The notes beneath the pieces are model-generated. The model saw nothing but the letters and a program-made list of their open reading frames with translations. It was not told where the DNA came from and did no database searches. This document shows, in pieces, positions 7,517 to 16,067 of a stretch of DNA of 64,000 bases; position 1 is the stretch's first letter, and the number at the start of each line of letters is the position of its first letter. This DNA is from an uncultured Spartobacteria bacterium (GTDB taxonomy: Bacteria; Verrucomicrobiota; Verrucomicrobiia; Chthoniobacterales; Chthoniobacteraceae), in NCBI GenBank assembly GCA_903882875.1, contig CAIRYQ010000006.1, positions 26,977-90,976 on the forward strand. The letters run 5' to 3'. A program made the translations under genes and the position numbers.

Positions 7517-9235
7517 ATGAAACTGACCAAGATCATCTCCAGCCTCGCCATCGCGGCCGTCGTCGCGCTCGGCTCGCTCGGAGCACCAACCCTGCGCGCG
7601 CAGGATCCGGCGGCCCCCGCCGCCCCTGCTGCGACCGCACCCGCTCCGGGCGCGCCTGCTGCGACTGAGGAAAAGAAAGAAGAAAAGAAAGAAGAGGCGC
7701 CAGCAGCAGCACCGAAGAAGCTGCCGGAAGATCCGGCCCAACTCATCAACGAGCGTCTCACGGCGGTCGAACTCTACCTCACGAACGGCGATCCCAGTAC
7801 GGCGTTCAATGACTTCAAGATCAAGGACAAGGACGGCAACTTGGTCCTGCCCACCAAGGAGACTGGTGCGACTGAGAAGCAGCTCGCCGTGATCGGGACG
7901 ACCGCCACCTCCGGCCCCGGCCACAATGGCTTTATGATGATCTGCGCGGCCCTCGTGCTCTTCATGACGCTTCCCGGCCTTGCGCTTTTCTACGGCGGCC
8001 TCGTGCGTCGGAAAAATGTGCTCTCCGTGTGCGCCCAATGTCTCGGCTGCGCGGGCCTCGTCACCGTGCTCTGGTGGGCATTTGGTTACTCGCTTGTCTT
8101 CGGTAAAAATTTCGACGGCACGATCTGGGGTAAATTCTTCGGCGGCTCCGAATTCTTCTTCCTCAAGGGCGTGGATTCCGCACCGAACACCGACTACTCC
8201 TTCTGGGTCTCGCAGAACGTGTTCTCGATGTATCAGCTCATGTTCGCGATCATCACCCCGGCGCTCATCGTCGGCGCGATTGCGGAGCGCATGAAATACA
8301 CCTCCATCATGACTTTCATCGGCATCTGGATGTTCCTGATCTACTTCCCGCTCGCGCATCACGTGTGGGGCGTCACCGGCTTCATGAACGGTGTCTGGAA
8401 CAAGGCGGCCACGGGCATTCACGCGATGGACTTTGCGGGCGGCACAGTCGTCCACATGTCCTCGGGCTGGAGCGCGCTCATCCTCTGCATCCTGCTCGGT
8501 AAGCGCCTCGGATTCGGCAAAGACAAAATGTCCCCGCACAGCATGGTGCTCTGCATGGTCGGCACCGGAATGCTCTGGGTCGGCTGGTACGGCTTCAACG
8601 CCGGCTCCGCGGTCGCCGCTGACGGCGTCGCCGCGAATGCCTTCATGACCACCACGCTCGCCGCGGCCACCGCCGGCTTCGTGTGGGCGCTCATTGAAAA
8701 AGTGCTCAAGGGCCACGCCTCGATCCTCGGCTTCTGCTCGGGCATCGTCGCCGGCCTGGTCGTCATCACGCCCGCGTGCGGCTTTGTGAATGCGACCGGA
8801 GCGATGATCATCGGCGTCCTCGCCGCGGTCGTCCCGTACATCTTCGTGATGTTTGTGAAGGCCAAGCTCGGCTACGATGATGCGCTCGACACCTTCGGCG
8901 TCCACGCCATCGGCGGCACCATGGGCGCGCTGCTCACTGGCATCCTCGCGGATCCCGCTGTGAACAGCAACGTCGCCAGCAACCTTGCCGCAGTCAGCGG
9001 CAAGATCGCGGACGCGAATCCTGCCTCGCAGAACGGCCTCGCGAACGCCATCGTCGGCCACACCGCGTGGATCGACCAGGTGAAGGCCATCGGGGTCACG
9101 CTCGTGCTCGCCATCGTCGGCACATTCATCATCACCTTCATCGTGAAGGCCATCATCGGTCTGCGCCCGACGCCGGAGGAAGAAACCGTCGGCCTCGACC
9201 TCACCGATCACCAGGAGGAAGGCTACACCGCCTAA
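7517..9235 (+). CDS. amtB: Ammonium transporter with an exported low-complexity N-terminal extension
   Basis: 572-residue inner-membrane ammonium channel of the Amt/Mep/Rh family. A signal peptide (residues 1-29, ending TLRAQ) is followed by an Ala/Pro-rich and then Glu/Lys-rich stretch (EEKKEEKKEE) and a soluble segment. The first channel helix begins only near residue 135 (GFMMICAALVLFM). The two pore histidines are at residue 313 (GGTVVHMSSG) and residue 463 (FGVHAIGGTMG). IVGAIAERMKY and GCGLVRRKN-like loops also match the family. The N-terminal region is about 130 residues longer than the classic Amt core. ATG 7517 is preferred over an upstream in-frame start at 7364 because it starts the signal peptide and lies downstream of the sigma-54 promoter. 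PII follows in the same operon. Confidence 0.95.
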   Translation: MKLTKIISSLAIAAVVALGSLGAPTLRAQDPAAPAAPAATAPAPGAPAATEEKKEEKKEEAPAAAPKKLPEDPAQLINERLTAVELYLTNGDPSTAFNDFKIKDKDGNLVLPTKETGATEKQLAVIGTTATSGPGHNGFMMICAALVLFMTLPGLALFYGGLVRRKNVLSVCAQCLGCAGLVTVLWWAFGYSLVFGKNFDGTIWGKFFGGSEFFFLKGVDSAPNTDYSFWVSQNVFSMYQLMFAIITPALIVGAIAERMKYTSIMTFIGIWMFLIYFPLAHHVWGVTGFMNGVWNKAATGIHAMDFAGGTVVHMSSGWSALILCILLGKRLGFGKDKMSPHSMVLCMVGTGMLWVGWYGFNAGSAVAADGVAANAFMTTTLAAATAGFVWALIEKVLKGHASILGFCSGIVAGLVVITPACGFVNATGAMIIGVLAAVVPYIFVMFVKAKLGYDDALDTFGVHAIGGTMGALLTGILADPAVNSNVASNLAAVSGKIADANPASQNGLANAIVGHTAWIDQVKAIGVTLVLAIVGTFIITFIVKAIIGLRPTPEEETVGLDLTDHQEEGYTA

Positions 9236-9252
9236 ATTCATGCAGGGGAAAC

Positions 9253-9289
9253 GCGGCCCGGCTATCCAAAGCTGGGCAGACCGGGCCGC
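9253..9289 (+). other. Intercistronic hairpin between amtB and glnB
   Basis: GCGGCCCGG (9253-9261) and CCGGGCCGC (9281-9289) form a perfect 9-bp GC stem around a 19-nt loop. No T-run follows, so it is more likely an mRNA stability or partial attenuation element that sets the ratio of transporter to PII than a full terminator. Confidence 0.6.
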
Positions 9290-9299
9290 ACTCCGCTAA

Positions 9300-9659
<360 letters not shown>

Positions 9660-9697
9660 CCTCGCACCTCACGCGGGCAGCCGCAAAAAATCAGTGC

Positions 9698-9738
9698 AAC
9701 GCCGATCCGGGGCAACGCGGGTCGGCGTTCGCTTTTTT
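9698..9738 (+). terminator. Rho-independent terminator after glnB
   Basis: AACGCCGA (9698-9705) pairs with TCGGCGTT (9722-9729), extended inward by a T-G wobble and two C-G pairs around the loop. A run of six T (9733-9738) follows. It closes the amtB-glnB operon. Confidence 0.85.
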
Positions 9739-9902
9739 GAAGAATCCGCGATGTGTGCGGACGTCCGCATTTGTGCTGCGCCGACGGGCATGGGCCGACG
9801 AAATTTTCCACGTCAACTCCGCGCTTGCCAGTCCGCGCGCCCGTGTGGATATTCCGCGCCCTTTTTCCACCCGCAAAGAAACACCACCGACCCACCGACA
9901 TC

Positions 9903-10460
9903 ATGGCCAACGCCAACGACCTCCGCAAAGGAATGTGCATCCGCTATAACAGCAACCCCGCGATCGTGCTGGAGATCATGCACCGCACGCCGGGCAACCT
10001 GCGCGCGTTCGTGCAGGTGATCATCCGCTACATCGGCACGGGCAAGAGCGCGGACATCCGCTTCGGCTCGACGGACAAGGTGGAGCAGGTCGAGGTGGAG
10101 CGGAAGAAGCTGGATTTTTCCTACAAGGATCACGGCGGCTACCAGTTCATGGACCCGGAGACTTTCGAGACGATCACGTTCGACGAGTCGTTTGTGGGCG
10201 GCGCGAAGGATTACCTCTCGGAAAACCAGCGTGTGGAAGTGCTCTACGTCGAGGGCAAGGCGGCGAACATCGAGCTGCCATCCACCGTCTTCCTCACGGT
10301 GACGGAATCCGCCGACGGCGTGAAGGGCGACAGCGCGAACAACGTGCAGAAACCCGCGGTGCTGGAGACTGGCAAGACGGTCACCGTACCTCTCTTCATC
10401 AAGGAGGGCGAGAAGGTGAAAATCTCGACGGAGAACGGCGAGTATCTCGGCCGGGCTTAG
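9903..10460 (+). CDS. efp: Translation elongation factor P, non-lysine loop type
   Basis: 185-residue EF-P, which binds between the P and E sites and helps form bonds at polyproline stretches. The KOW-like N-domain (MANANDLRKGMCIRYNSN), middle OB domain (QRVEVLYVEGKAANIELP) and C-terminal OB domain (VTVPLFIKEGEKVKISTENG) are all present. The loop that carries the modified residue reads HRTPGNLRAF. The position of E. coli Lys34 or Pseudomonas Arg32 (PGKG/PGRG) is Asn32 here, so neither EpmA lysylation nor EarP rhamnosylation of that residue would be possible. Start ATG 9903. It is preceded by the glnB terminator, so it must have its own promoter. Confidence 0.93.
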   Translation: MANANDLRKGMCIRYNSNPAIVLEIMHRTPGNLRAFVQVIIRYIGTGKSADIRFGSTDKVEQVEVERKKLDFSYKDHGGYQFMDPETFETITFDESFVGGAKDYLSENQRVEVLYVEGKAANIELPSTVFLTVTESADGVKGDSANNVQKPAVLETGKTVTVPLFIKEGEKVKISTENGEYLGRA

Positions 10461-10514
10461 GCTGCTTCATTTCGCTCGCCTCGCGGCGCGATTCGTTGCG
10501 ATGGTTTGCGCCTT

Positions 10515-12377
10515 ATGCGCCTCCTCCTTTCTGCATCCCTCGCACTTTTCACCGTTACGTCGGCGCCGTTCGTTTTTGCTGCGGATGATTTTGTCGAATC
10601 GCCCGACCATCGGGTGAACGAGAATATCCCGCACGGGACGGTGACGCAGATGCCGCAGTGTGAGTCGAAGATTTTCCCGAACACCACGCGCGACTGGTGG
10701 GTGTATGTGCCGGCGCAGTTCAAGCCGGATGGCTCGGCAGCGGTGATGATCTTCCAGGACGGCGGCGGCTACAAGAACACGACTGGCGACTGGCGGATCC
10801 CGACGGTGTTCGACAATCTGATCGCGAAGGGCGACATGCCGACGACGGTTGCGATTTTCATCAATCCCGGCACTGCGCCGATGAAGCCCGGCGAGCCGCC
10901 GCGCAAGCGCCCCGATGGCCGTCCGGCGGGCGCGACGAACCGCAGCTTTGAATACGATTCGCTCGGCGACCGCTACGCGAAGTTTTTGCTCGAGGAGATT
11001 TTGCCCGAGGTGGAGAAAAAGTGGCCGCTGACGAAGGATCCGGAGATGCGCGCGATTTGCGGATCTTCGAGCGGCGGCATCTGCTCGTTCACGGTCGCGT
11101 GGGAGCATCCCGAGGCGTTTCGCAAGGTGCTCTCGACCATCGGCAGCTTCACGAATATCCGCGGCGGGAACGCGTATCCGTCGCTCATCCGCAAGACGGA
11201 GCGCAAGCCGATCCGCGTCTTCCAGCAGGACTCGTCGGGCGATCTCGACAACCAGTTCGGCAACTGGCCCATCGCGAACCAGCAGATGCACGCGGCGCTG
11301 AAATACATGGGCTACGACACGAAGTTCGATTTCGTCGAGGGCTTCGGGCATAACTCGAAGCGCGGCGGCAGCATCATGCCCGACGCACTGCGCTGGCTGT
11401 GGCGAAAGGAAAAATACACGCCGGTGATTGATACGAAAGGCGACCTCGGCGGCGACATGACGCTGCACCGCCTGCTCATCGAGGGCGAAGGCTGGCAGCC
11501 AGTCGTCGAGGGCCTCGCGTTTTGCGACGGGCCGACGAGCGACACGGAGGGCAATCTCTATTTCTCCGACATGAAGGGCGACGCCGCGGGCATCTACAAA
11601 ATCGCGACCGACGGCAAAAAGACGAAGCTCTCCGGCGAGGCTGTGAGCGGACTGAAGTTCGGCCCCGATAGCCGACTCTATGCGTGCCAGGGATCGAAGA
11701 AGCGGCTCATCGCGATCGATCTGAAGACCGGCGCAATTGACGAACTCGCGACCGGCGTGTCGCCGAACGATCTCGTCGTGGACTCGAAGGGCCACATCTT
11801 TTTCACCGAGACGGGGAAGAAGCAGATCGTCTTCGTGGATGCGAAGACGAAGGAGGCGCGCGTGGCGGATCAGACGGTGAATGCAAAAGGCGAAACCGCG
11901 ACGAAAGCGGACACCGTCGTGAATGGCGTCAACGCCCCGAACGGCATCACACTTTCACCCGACCAAGGCACGCTCGCCGTGAGTGACTACCGCGGCGGCA
12001 ATGTGTGGACGTTCCGCGTGAACGCCGACGGCACGCTCGACGCGAAGGCACCCACCATGACGATGCGCCTGCCGATCGATCCGAAGGGCGAGTTCAAGCA
12101 GGCCGAGCCGCCGCCTTACAATCCCGCGAGCGGCGGCGACGGCATGGCGACCGACGAGCAAGGCCGCTTCTACGTCGCGACCACGCTCGGCGTGCAGGTC
12201 TTCGATCCCACGAGCCGCCTGTGCGGAGTCATCACGCGTCCGCAACTCGACAAGCCGCTCACGAGCTGCGCTATCAGCGGCGCAGGCCGCGCGTATCTCT
12301 ACGTGACAAACGGCGACAAGATTTTCCGCCGCAAGGTGCAGGCGACGGGGGCGGTGTTCTACGTCGGGAAAAAGTAG
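10515..12377 (+). CDS. Secreted esterase fused to an SMP-30/gluconolactonase-like domain
   Basis: 620-residue exported two-domain enzyme. Signal peptide at 1-21. The first half is an esterase of the enterochelin-esterase/esterase D fold with FQDGGGYKNT, a nucleophile elbow ICGSSSGGICS around residue 185, and GFGHNSKRGG supplying the likely catalytic His. From about residue 330 an SMP-30/strictosidine-synthase-like six-bladed propeller follows: GPTSDTEGNLYFSD, SPNDLVVDSKGHIFFT, APNGITLSPDQGTLAVSD, GDGMATDEQGRFYVA. An ATG at 10515 with a clean signal peptide is chosen over an upstream TTG. Probably removes ester-linked acyl groups and then acts on a sugar or lactone. The exact substrate is unknown. 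Stands alone 54 bp after efp. Confidence 0.85.
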   Translation: MRLLLSASLALFTVTSAPFVFAADDFVESPDHRVNENIPHGTVTQMPQCESKIFPNTTRDWWVYVPAQFKPDGSAAVMIFQDGGGYKNTTGDWRIPTVFDNLIAKGDMPTTVAIFINPGTAPMKPGEPPRKRPDGRPAGATNRSFEYDSLGDRYAKFLLEEILPEVEKKWPLTKDPEMRAICGSSSGGICSFTVAWEHPEAFRKVLSTIGSFTNIRGGNAYPSLIRKTERKPIRVFQQDSSGDLDNQFGNWPIANQQMHAALKYMGYDTKFDFVEGFGHNSKRGGSIMPDALRWLWRKEKYTPVIDTKGDLGGDMTLHRLLIEGEGWQPVVEGLAFCDGPTSDTEGNLYFSDMKGDAAGIYKIATDGKKTKLSGEAVSGLKFGPDSRLYACQGSKKRLIAIDLKTGAIDELATGVSPNDLVVDSKGHIFFTETGKKQIVFVDAKTKEARVADQTVNAKGETATKADTVVNGVNAPNGITLSPDQGTLAVSDYRGGNVWTFRVNADGTLDAKAPTMTMRLPIDPKGEFKQAEPPPYNPASGGDGMATDEQGRFYVATTLGVQVFDPTSRLCGVITRPQLDKPLTSCAISGAGRAYLYVTNGDKIFRRKVQATGAVFYVGKK

Positions 12378-12507
12378 CGCCGACGGCAGGAGGCGGGCAC
12401 TTCGAGACGCGGAACTCGGAGCCCGGTAAAAATCAGCCCGCCTCGTTCCCTCGGCGGCTACAGATTCAGGCCGCGCCTTCGGTGCAGATACTTTCCGCGT
12501 TCCGCGC

Positions 12508-12711
12508 TTATCCCCGCCGCTTCGGCCGGTTCATCGAGAGGATGCTCGTGCCGCGCGTGATGAGGCTGCCGCCGATGATCAGGCGTCGCACGGGCTCGCC
12601 CGTTTTCGGATCATGCGTGAGCGCGGGGTCGCTCATTTTCTGTTCAATTTCAAACTGCCGCGGCTTCTGGCCGGGCTTCTGCGGGATCGTTTCATAGACG
12701 TAGGTGGCCAT
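12508..12711 (-). CDS. FmdB-like small protein lacking the zinc-ribbon cysteines
   Basis: 67-residue protein. It begins MATYVYETIP and contains QKMSDPALT and VRRLIIGGSLITRG, which match the FmdB putative regulatory family in order and spacing (MPTYEY... QKMSDPPL... VRRLIS). The four zinc-binding cysteines of that family are absent. YETIPQKPGQ and HDPKTGEP replace the two knuckles. A metal-free variant is the most likely reading. Convergent with the preceding gene; the 130-bp gap between them shows no clear terminator. Confidence 0.65.
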   Translation of the reverse strand: MATYVYETIPQKPGQKPRQFEIEQKMSDPALTHDPKTGEPVRRLIIGGSLITRGTSILSMNRPKRRG

Positions 12712-12759
12712 GCGTGGATGATAGCGGACTCTGCGCGGAATTTTGCAAACGATTTCCGT

Positions 12760-14382
12760 TCAGTGCGACCTGCCGATGCGCTCGCGCAGCACCGCTCGGA
12801 GATCCTCCATGCGTTTCAAGTCCGTCCGGTCGAGCAGCGCCGCGAAGATCGCCGCGCGCTCTTCCATCTCTCGGAACTCAACCTTTTGTCCGGACGCCTT
12901 GTCGTACACGTGATGGGGCGTGCCGTCCATCCGCAGGAATGCCGAGAGCACCGCGTAGGAGCCTTCCTGTCGTGGGGCGACGTGCAGGCCCGAGCAATCC
13001 GTCTCGCCGGCGTGGCAGCCCGTGCAAGTGTTCAGTGAAAAGACACGCCTTACCACAGATGGCACGCCCTGCCTTGGGTTCCATTGGAAGGCGGGATTCT
13101 CCGCAGGGATAATCGCGTTGCCGCCCAGGACGGGCGTTTTGCCGTCTCGGAGTGCGAACGCTTCTGGAATGATGTGGATGCCAGAACGGATCAGCGGTGC
13201 GCCTTCGCGCAAAAACTGAGTGAGCACCCGCGTCTCAGGCCCGTCTTTTTTTGCAAACTCCGCCGCAGGCGTCTGCGCAAGCGGCGAGAGTTTGAACCGG
13301 TCCTGATCAAGCGTGAACTGGCGGAACTCGCGCCCCGCTCCGAAGGCCGCCTCGCTCGTGCGGAGCTGGCCGAGTGGTGGCGTGTCGTTCCATGGGGCTT
13401 TGTGCGTGAACTCCCGTGTGAGGTTCTCGAGCCGCGAGTTGAACACGACGTTGCCCGTTTACTCCGAGGCGAGCATGTGCCACTGAGTCACCCATTCGCG
13501 CAGTGTGCGACTGCGGACGGGATTTTGGACGGGATTCTGGACAGGCACCTTTGGGTTTGGGTTCTCCGCAGGTTTCGGCACAGCGGTTTTCTTCGGATCC
13601 TTCATGCCCGGCAGGCGGTATTCAAAAATGACGGTCCATCCGCCTTCGAGCGGACGTCCCTTTTCATCCACAGCGCCGAAAATGAAACGGCCTTCGCCGA
13701 AAGCAAGTTCCTGCCCGGCCGGGCCAGAGTGAAAACCATAGGGTCCGAAGGAACCGGCATGTGGACGCTTGATCCCCATCCTTAGATCGAAGGCTGCAGG
13801 ATCGATCGGCAAGAGGGCAGGAATGGTGATCTTCTTGCGCGTGTCGTCTTTTGGTATCGCAGTAGATTGCGTGGCCCTGTCCAGCAGCGCCTCGAAGATT
13901 GGAAGCTTGCCCTCCTTGCTCCACAGCGCGCGTGTGTTGCCCAGCACATCCGCGACCTGGCTCGCGCAGAGGTCCATGCGGTTCACGATCGCGAGCAGGC
14001 GGAATGGCGCGTTCTCGACCTTTGGCAACCACGGCTTGCCGGACTTGGGATCAAAGCCGTCGCGCTTCTGCCAGGGCTCGATCACTTTCGTCATGATGCC
14101 CGGCCGTGCGGGCACCTCAAAGCCGTTCACCGTCTGCTTTAACACCCATGTCTCCAGCCACGTGCGCATGCACTCGGCAGCCTTGTCCTCGCCGACGAGT
14201 TCATTCACCAGCCCGCCAAATGACCACGGCCCCGGATATTTGGCGCGGGCGTCGTCCACGACTTTCGGATTCGTGATGAACAGTTCGCGCTCGGGCCGGA
14301 TGCCGCTCAACGGTTCTGCGCATTGCGCGTTCCAAGCTGTGAGGAAAAGGCCGAGCGATGCCGTGTGGATCCGTAATTTCAT
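12760..14382 (-). pseudogene. Secreted c-type-haem-motif protein interrupted by an in-frame TAA
   Basis: Two consecutive reading frames that are really one. The first (13459-14382, 307 aa) has a signal peptide (to about residue 22) and ends in HMLASE. The second begins as TGNVVFNSRLENL in exactly the same frame, after a single TAA at 13459-13461, and runs to 12760. The joined protein would have about 539 residues, with a CTGCHAGETDC segment (CxxCH, possible haem c attachment or redox motif) in the C-terminal half. I do not recognise the family. A tandem PVQNPVQNPV linker precedes the break. Either a point nonsense mutation, a sequence error, or readthrough. The downstream part has a GTG at 13446 that could restart translation, but without a signal peptide. 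Confidence 0.7.
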
Positions 14383-14507
14383 AAGGGGTGAAAACCGCGT
14401 TTATGGACGGCGAGCCTCGGCAGATAGGCAAGAACAATGCTGCGTTCCGCGAACGCGCCCGGGCGGTCTGTAGTGCTGCCTTTCGTCGTCCATCGCCCCC
14501 GTACGCA

Positions 14508-14544
14508 TCAACGGCATCCTCCGCATTGCGAAGGATGCCGTTGA
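14508..14544 (-). terminator. Strong hairpin between converging flanks
   Basis: CAACGGCATCCT (14509-14520) and AGGATGCCGTTG (14532-14543), extended by one T-A pair, give a 13-bp perfect stem with an 11-nt loop. It lies just past the stop of the minus-strand oxidoreductase gene (14578) and is probably its terminator, although no long T-run follows on that strand. Confidence 0.55.
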
Positions 14545-14577
14545 AAATGGAGCCTGCGCGGATTCCGCGCGGTGCGG

Positions 14578-15984
14578 TCAGATGCTGTCCGCCGAGTATT
14601 CGTAGCCCTTGCGATAAGCCTTGCGCTTGATGTATGCATTCGCCGCCTCGTTGTTGCCGACTTTGAGCGCCTTCGAGTCCCACTCGAGGCGCGTGCCGGG
14701 GAAGCGCATGGCGAGACCGCCGATGAGCGTCACTTCCGTGAGCGGCACGGAGTAGTCGAAGTGGCCCGCCCACGGGTCTTCCTTCCCGGCCTTGATGCAC
14801 TCCGTCCATTCCTGTTGCGGATTGCCGGGAGTGCGGCTGCGGGGCAGCGTCTTCGCCGGCGGCTTTGCGAGGAATTCATCGCGGCGCTTTTCGGGCCAGA
14901 GCTGCGGATCTTTCGCCTGATCGCTCTTGTTCAAAATGAGACCCTCGCTGCCGATGATCATCCAGCCGCCGGGCGTGACGGTGCCGTTCTTCGCCGCATC
15001 CTTGTAAGCGAATGCCTCGTTCATGTTCACGATGCTCGGGAACTCGGGCAGGTACGGTTTGCCGTCAGGCTTCTTGCCCTCGTACCAAGTCAGCGCGATC
15101 TCGCCGTATTGTGCGCTGATGAATTCCATCTTCACGATCGAGCCGGTCGGCCATGCGATCTCGGTGAGGTCGTCCACCTGCGAAGCGGTGACGTGGTGCG
15201 GAGTGACGAGGCCGAGCGAGACGCACGGCGCATCGAGCAGATGGCAGCCCATGTCGCCGAACGCACCCGCGCCGTATTCGAGGAAGCCGCGCCATTTGAA
15301 AGGATGGATCGTGTCCGAGTATGGCGCGTCGGGCGTGGCGGCGAGCCAGTGCTCCCAGTCGAGCGACTCGGGCGGCGTCTGGCCGGGCTTGATGATTGCG
15401 CTCTTACCCTGCGGCCAGATCGGGCGGTTCGTCCAGACGTGGACTTCCTTCACCTTGCCGATCGCGCCCGCCGCGATCCACTCGGCCACCGTGCGGTTGT
15501 CCTCGTAAGTGTGGCCCTGGTTGCCCATCTGCGTGATGACGCCCTTCTTGCGCGCGCCGAGATGGAGCTGGCGGTTTTCCCAGAGCGTGTTCGTGAGCGG
15601 CTTCTGAATGAAGATGTGCTTGCCGTGGCTGAGCGCGTGCATCGCGGCAGGGTAATGCGCGTGGTCGGGGGTGCTGATGGTGACAGCGTCAATGCCCTTC
15701 ACCTCATCGAGCATCTTGCGAAAATCGGTGAACACTTTCGCGTTCGGATATTTCTCCTGCGCCTTCGCGAGGCGCGTGCGGTCCACATCGCAAAGGGCGA
15801 CGATCTCGTTGTTCGCCGCGACGCCCGAGAGATCCGACGCGCCCTTGCCCTCGACGCCGATGCCTGCGATGGCGACCTTTTTCAGCGCGCCCTGCGCGCG
15901 GAGGAGATTTGGGAACATGCCGGACGCCGTGATGGCGCCGATGCCCTTGATGAAAGAACGACGGGAGGTGCGTGGATAGGTCAT
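14578..15984 (-). CDS. Tat-exported Gfo/Idh/MocA-family oxidoreductase
   Basis: 468-residue NAD(P)-binding protein with a twin-arginine signal (SRRSFIKGIGAITAS, residues 7-21). This points to export in folded form with bound cofactor. The Rossmann motif VAIAGIGVEGKGASDL is followed by TISTPDHAHYPAAM, HIFIQKPLTN (QKP in place of the usual EKP) and YGAGAFGDMGCHLLD. These are features of the large, exported Gfo/Idh/MocA branch common in Verrucomicrobia and Planctomycetes and linked to breakdown of modified sugars. Substrate unknown. It is monocistronic on the minus strand. Confidence 0.88.
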   Translation of the reverse strand: MTYPRTSRRSFIKGIGAITASGMFPNLLRAQGALKKVAIAGIGVEGKGASDLSGVAANNEIVALCDVDRTRLAKAQEKYPNAKVFTDFRKMLDEVKGIDAVTISTPDHAHYPAAMHALSHGKHIFIQKPLTNTLWENRQLHLGARKKGVITQMGNQGHTYEDNRTVAEWIAAGAIGKVKEVHVWTNRPIWPQGKSAIIKPGQTPPESLDWEHWLAATPDAPYSDTIHPFKWRGFLEYGAGAFGDMGCHLLDAPCVSLGLVTPHHVTASQVDDLTEIAWPTGSIVKMEFISAQYGEIALTWYEGKKPDGKPYLPEFPSIVNMNEAFAYKDAAKNGTVTPGGWMIIGSEGLILNKSDQAKDPQLWPEKRRDEFLAKPPAKTLPRSRTPGNPQQEWTECIKAGKEDPWAGHFDYSVPLTEVTLIGGLAMRFPGTRLEWDSKALKVGNNEAANAYIKRKAYRKGYEYSADSI

Positions 15985-16067
15985 GGGTTGGTGTGGAGGT
16001 GAATTGGCAAAGCATCATCATCCCGCGCGCATGGGAAGCTTAGATCGCGATCCGCGGATGACGTTCT

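Noticed and set aside
7487..9241. A 584-codon open frame on the minus strand across amtB
   Set aside because: It is the mirror of a clear ammonium transporter gene and reads as Asp/His/Arg-rich sequence, an effect of codon bias in GC-rich DNA.
14572..16002. A 476-codon plus-strand frame opposite the Tat oxidoreductase
   Set aside because: Arg/Ala/Val/His-rich shadow of a gene with a twin-arginine signal and Rossmann motif on the minus strand.
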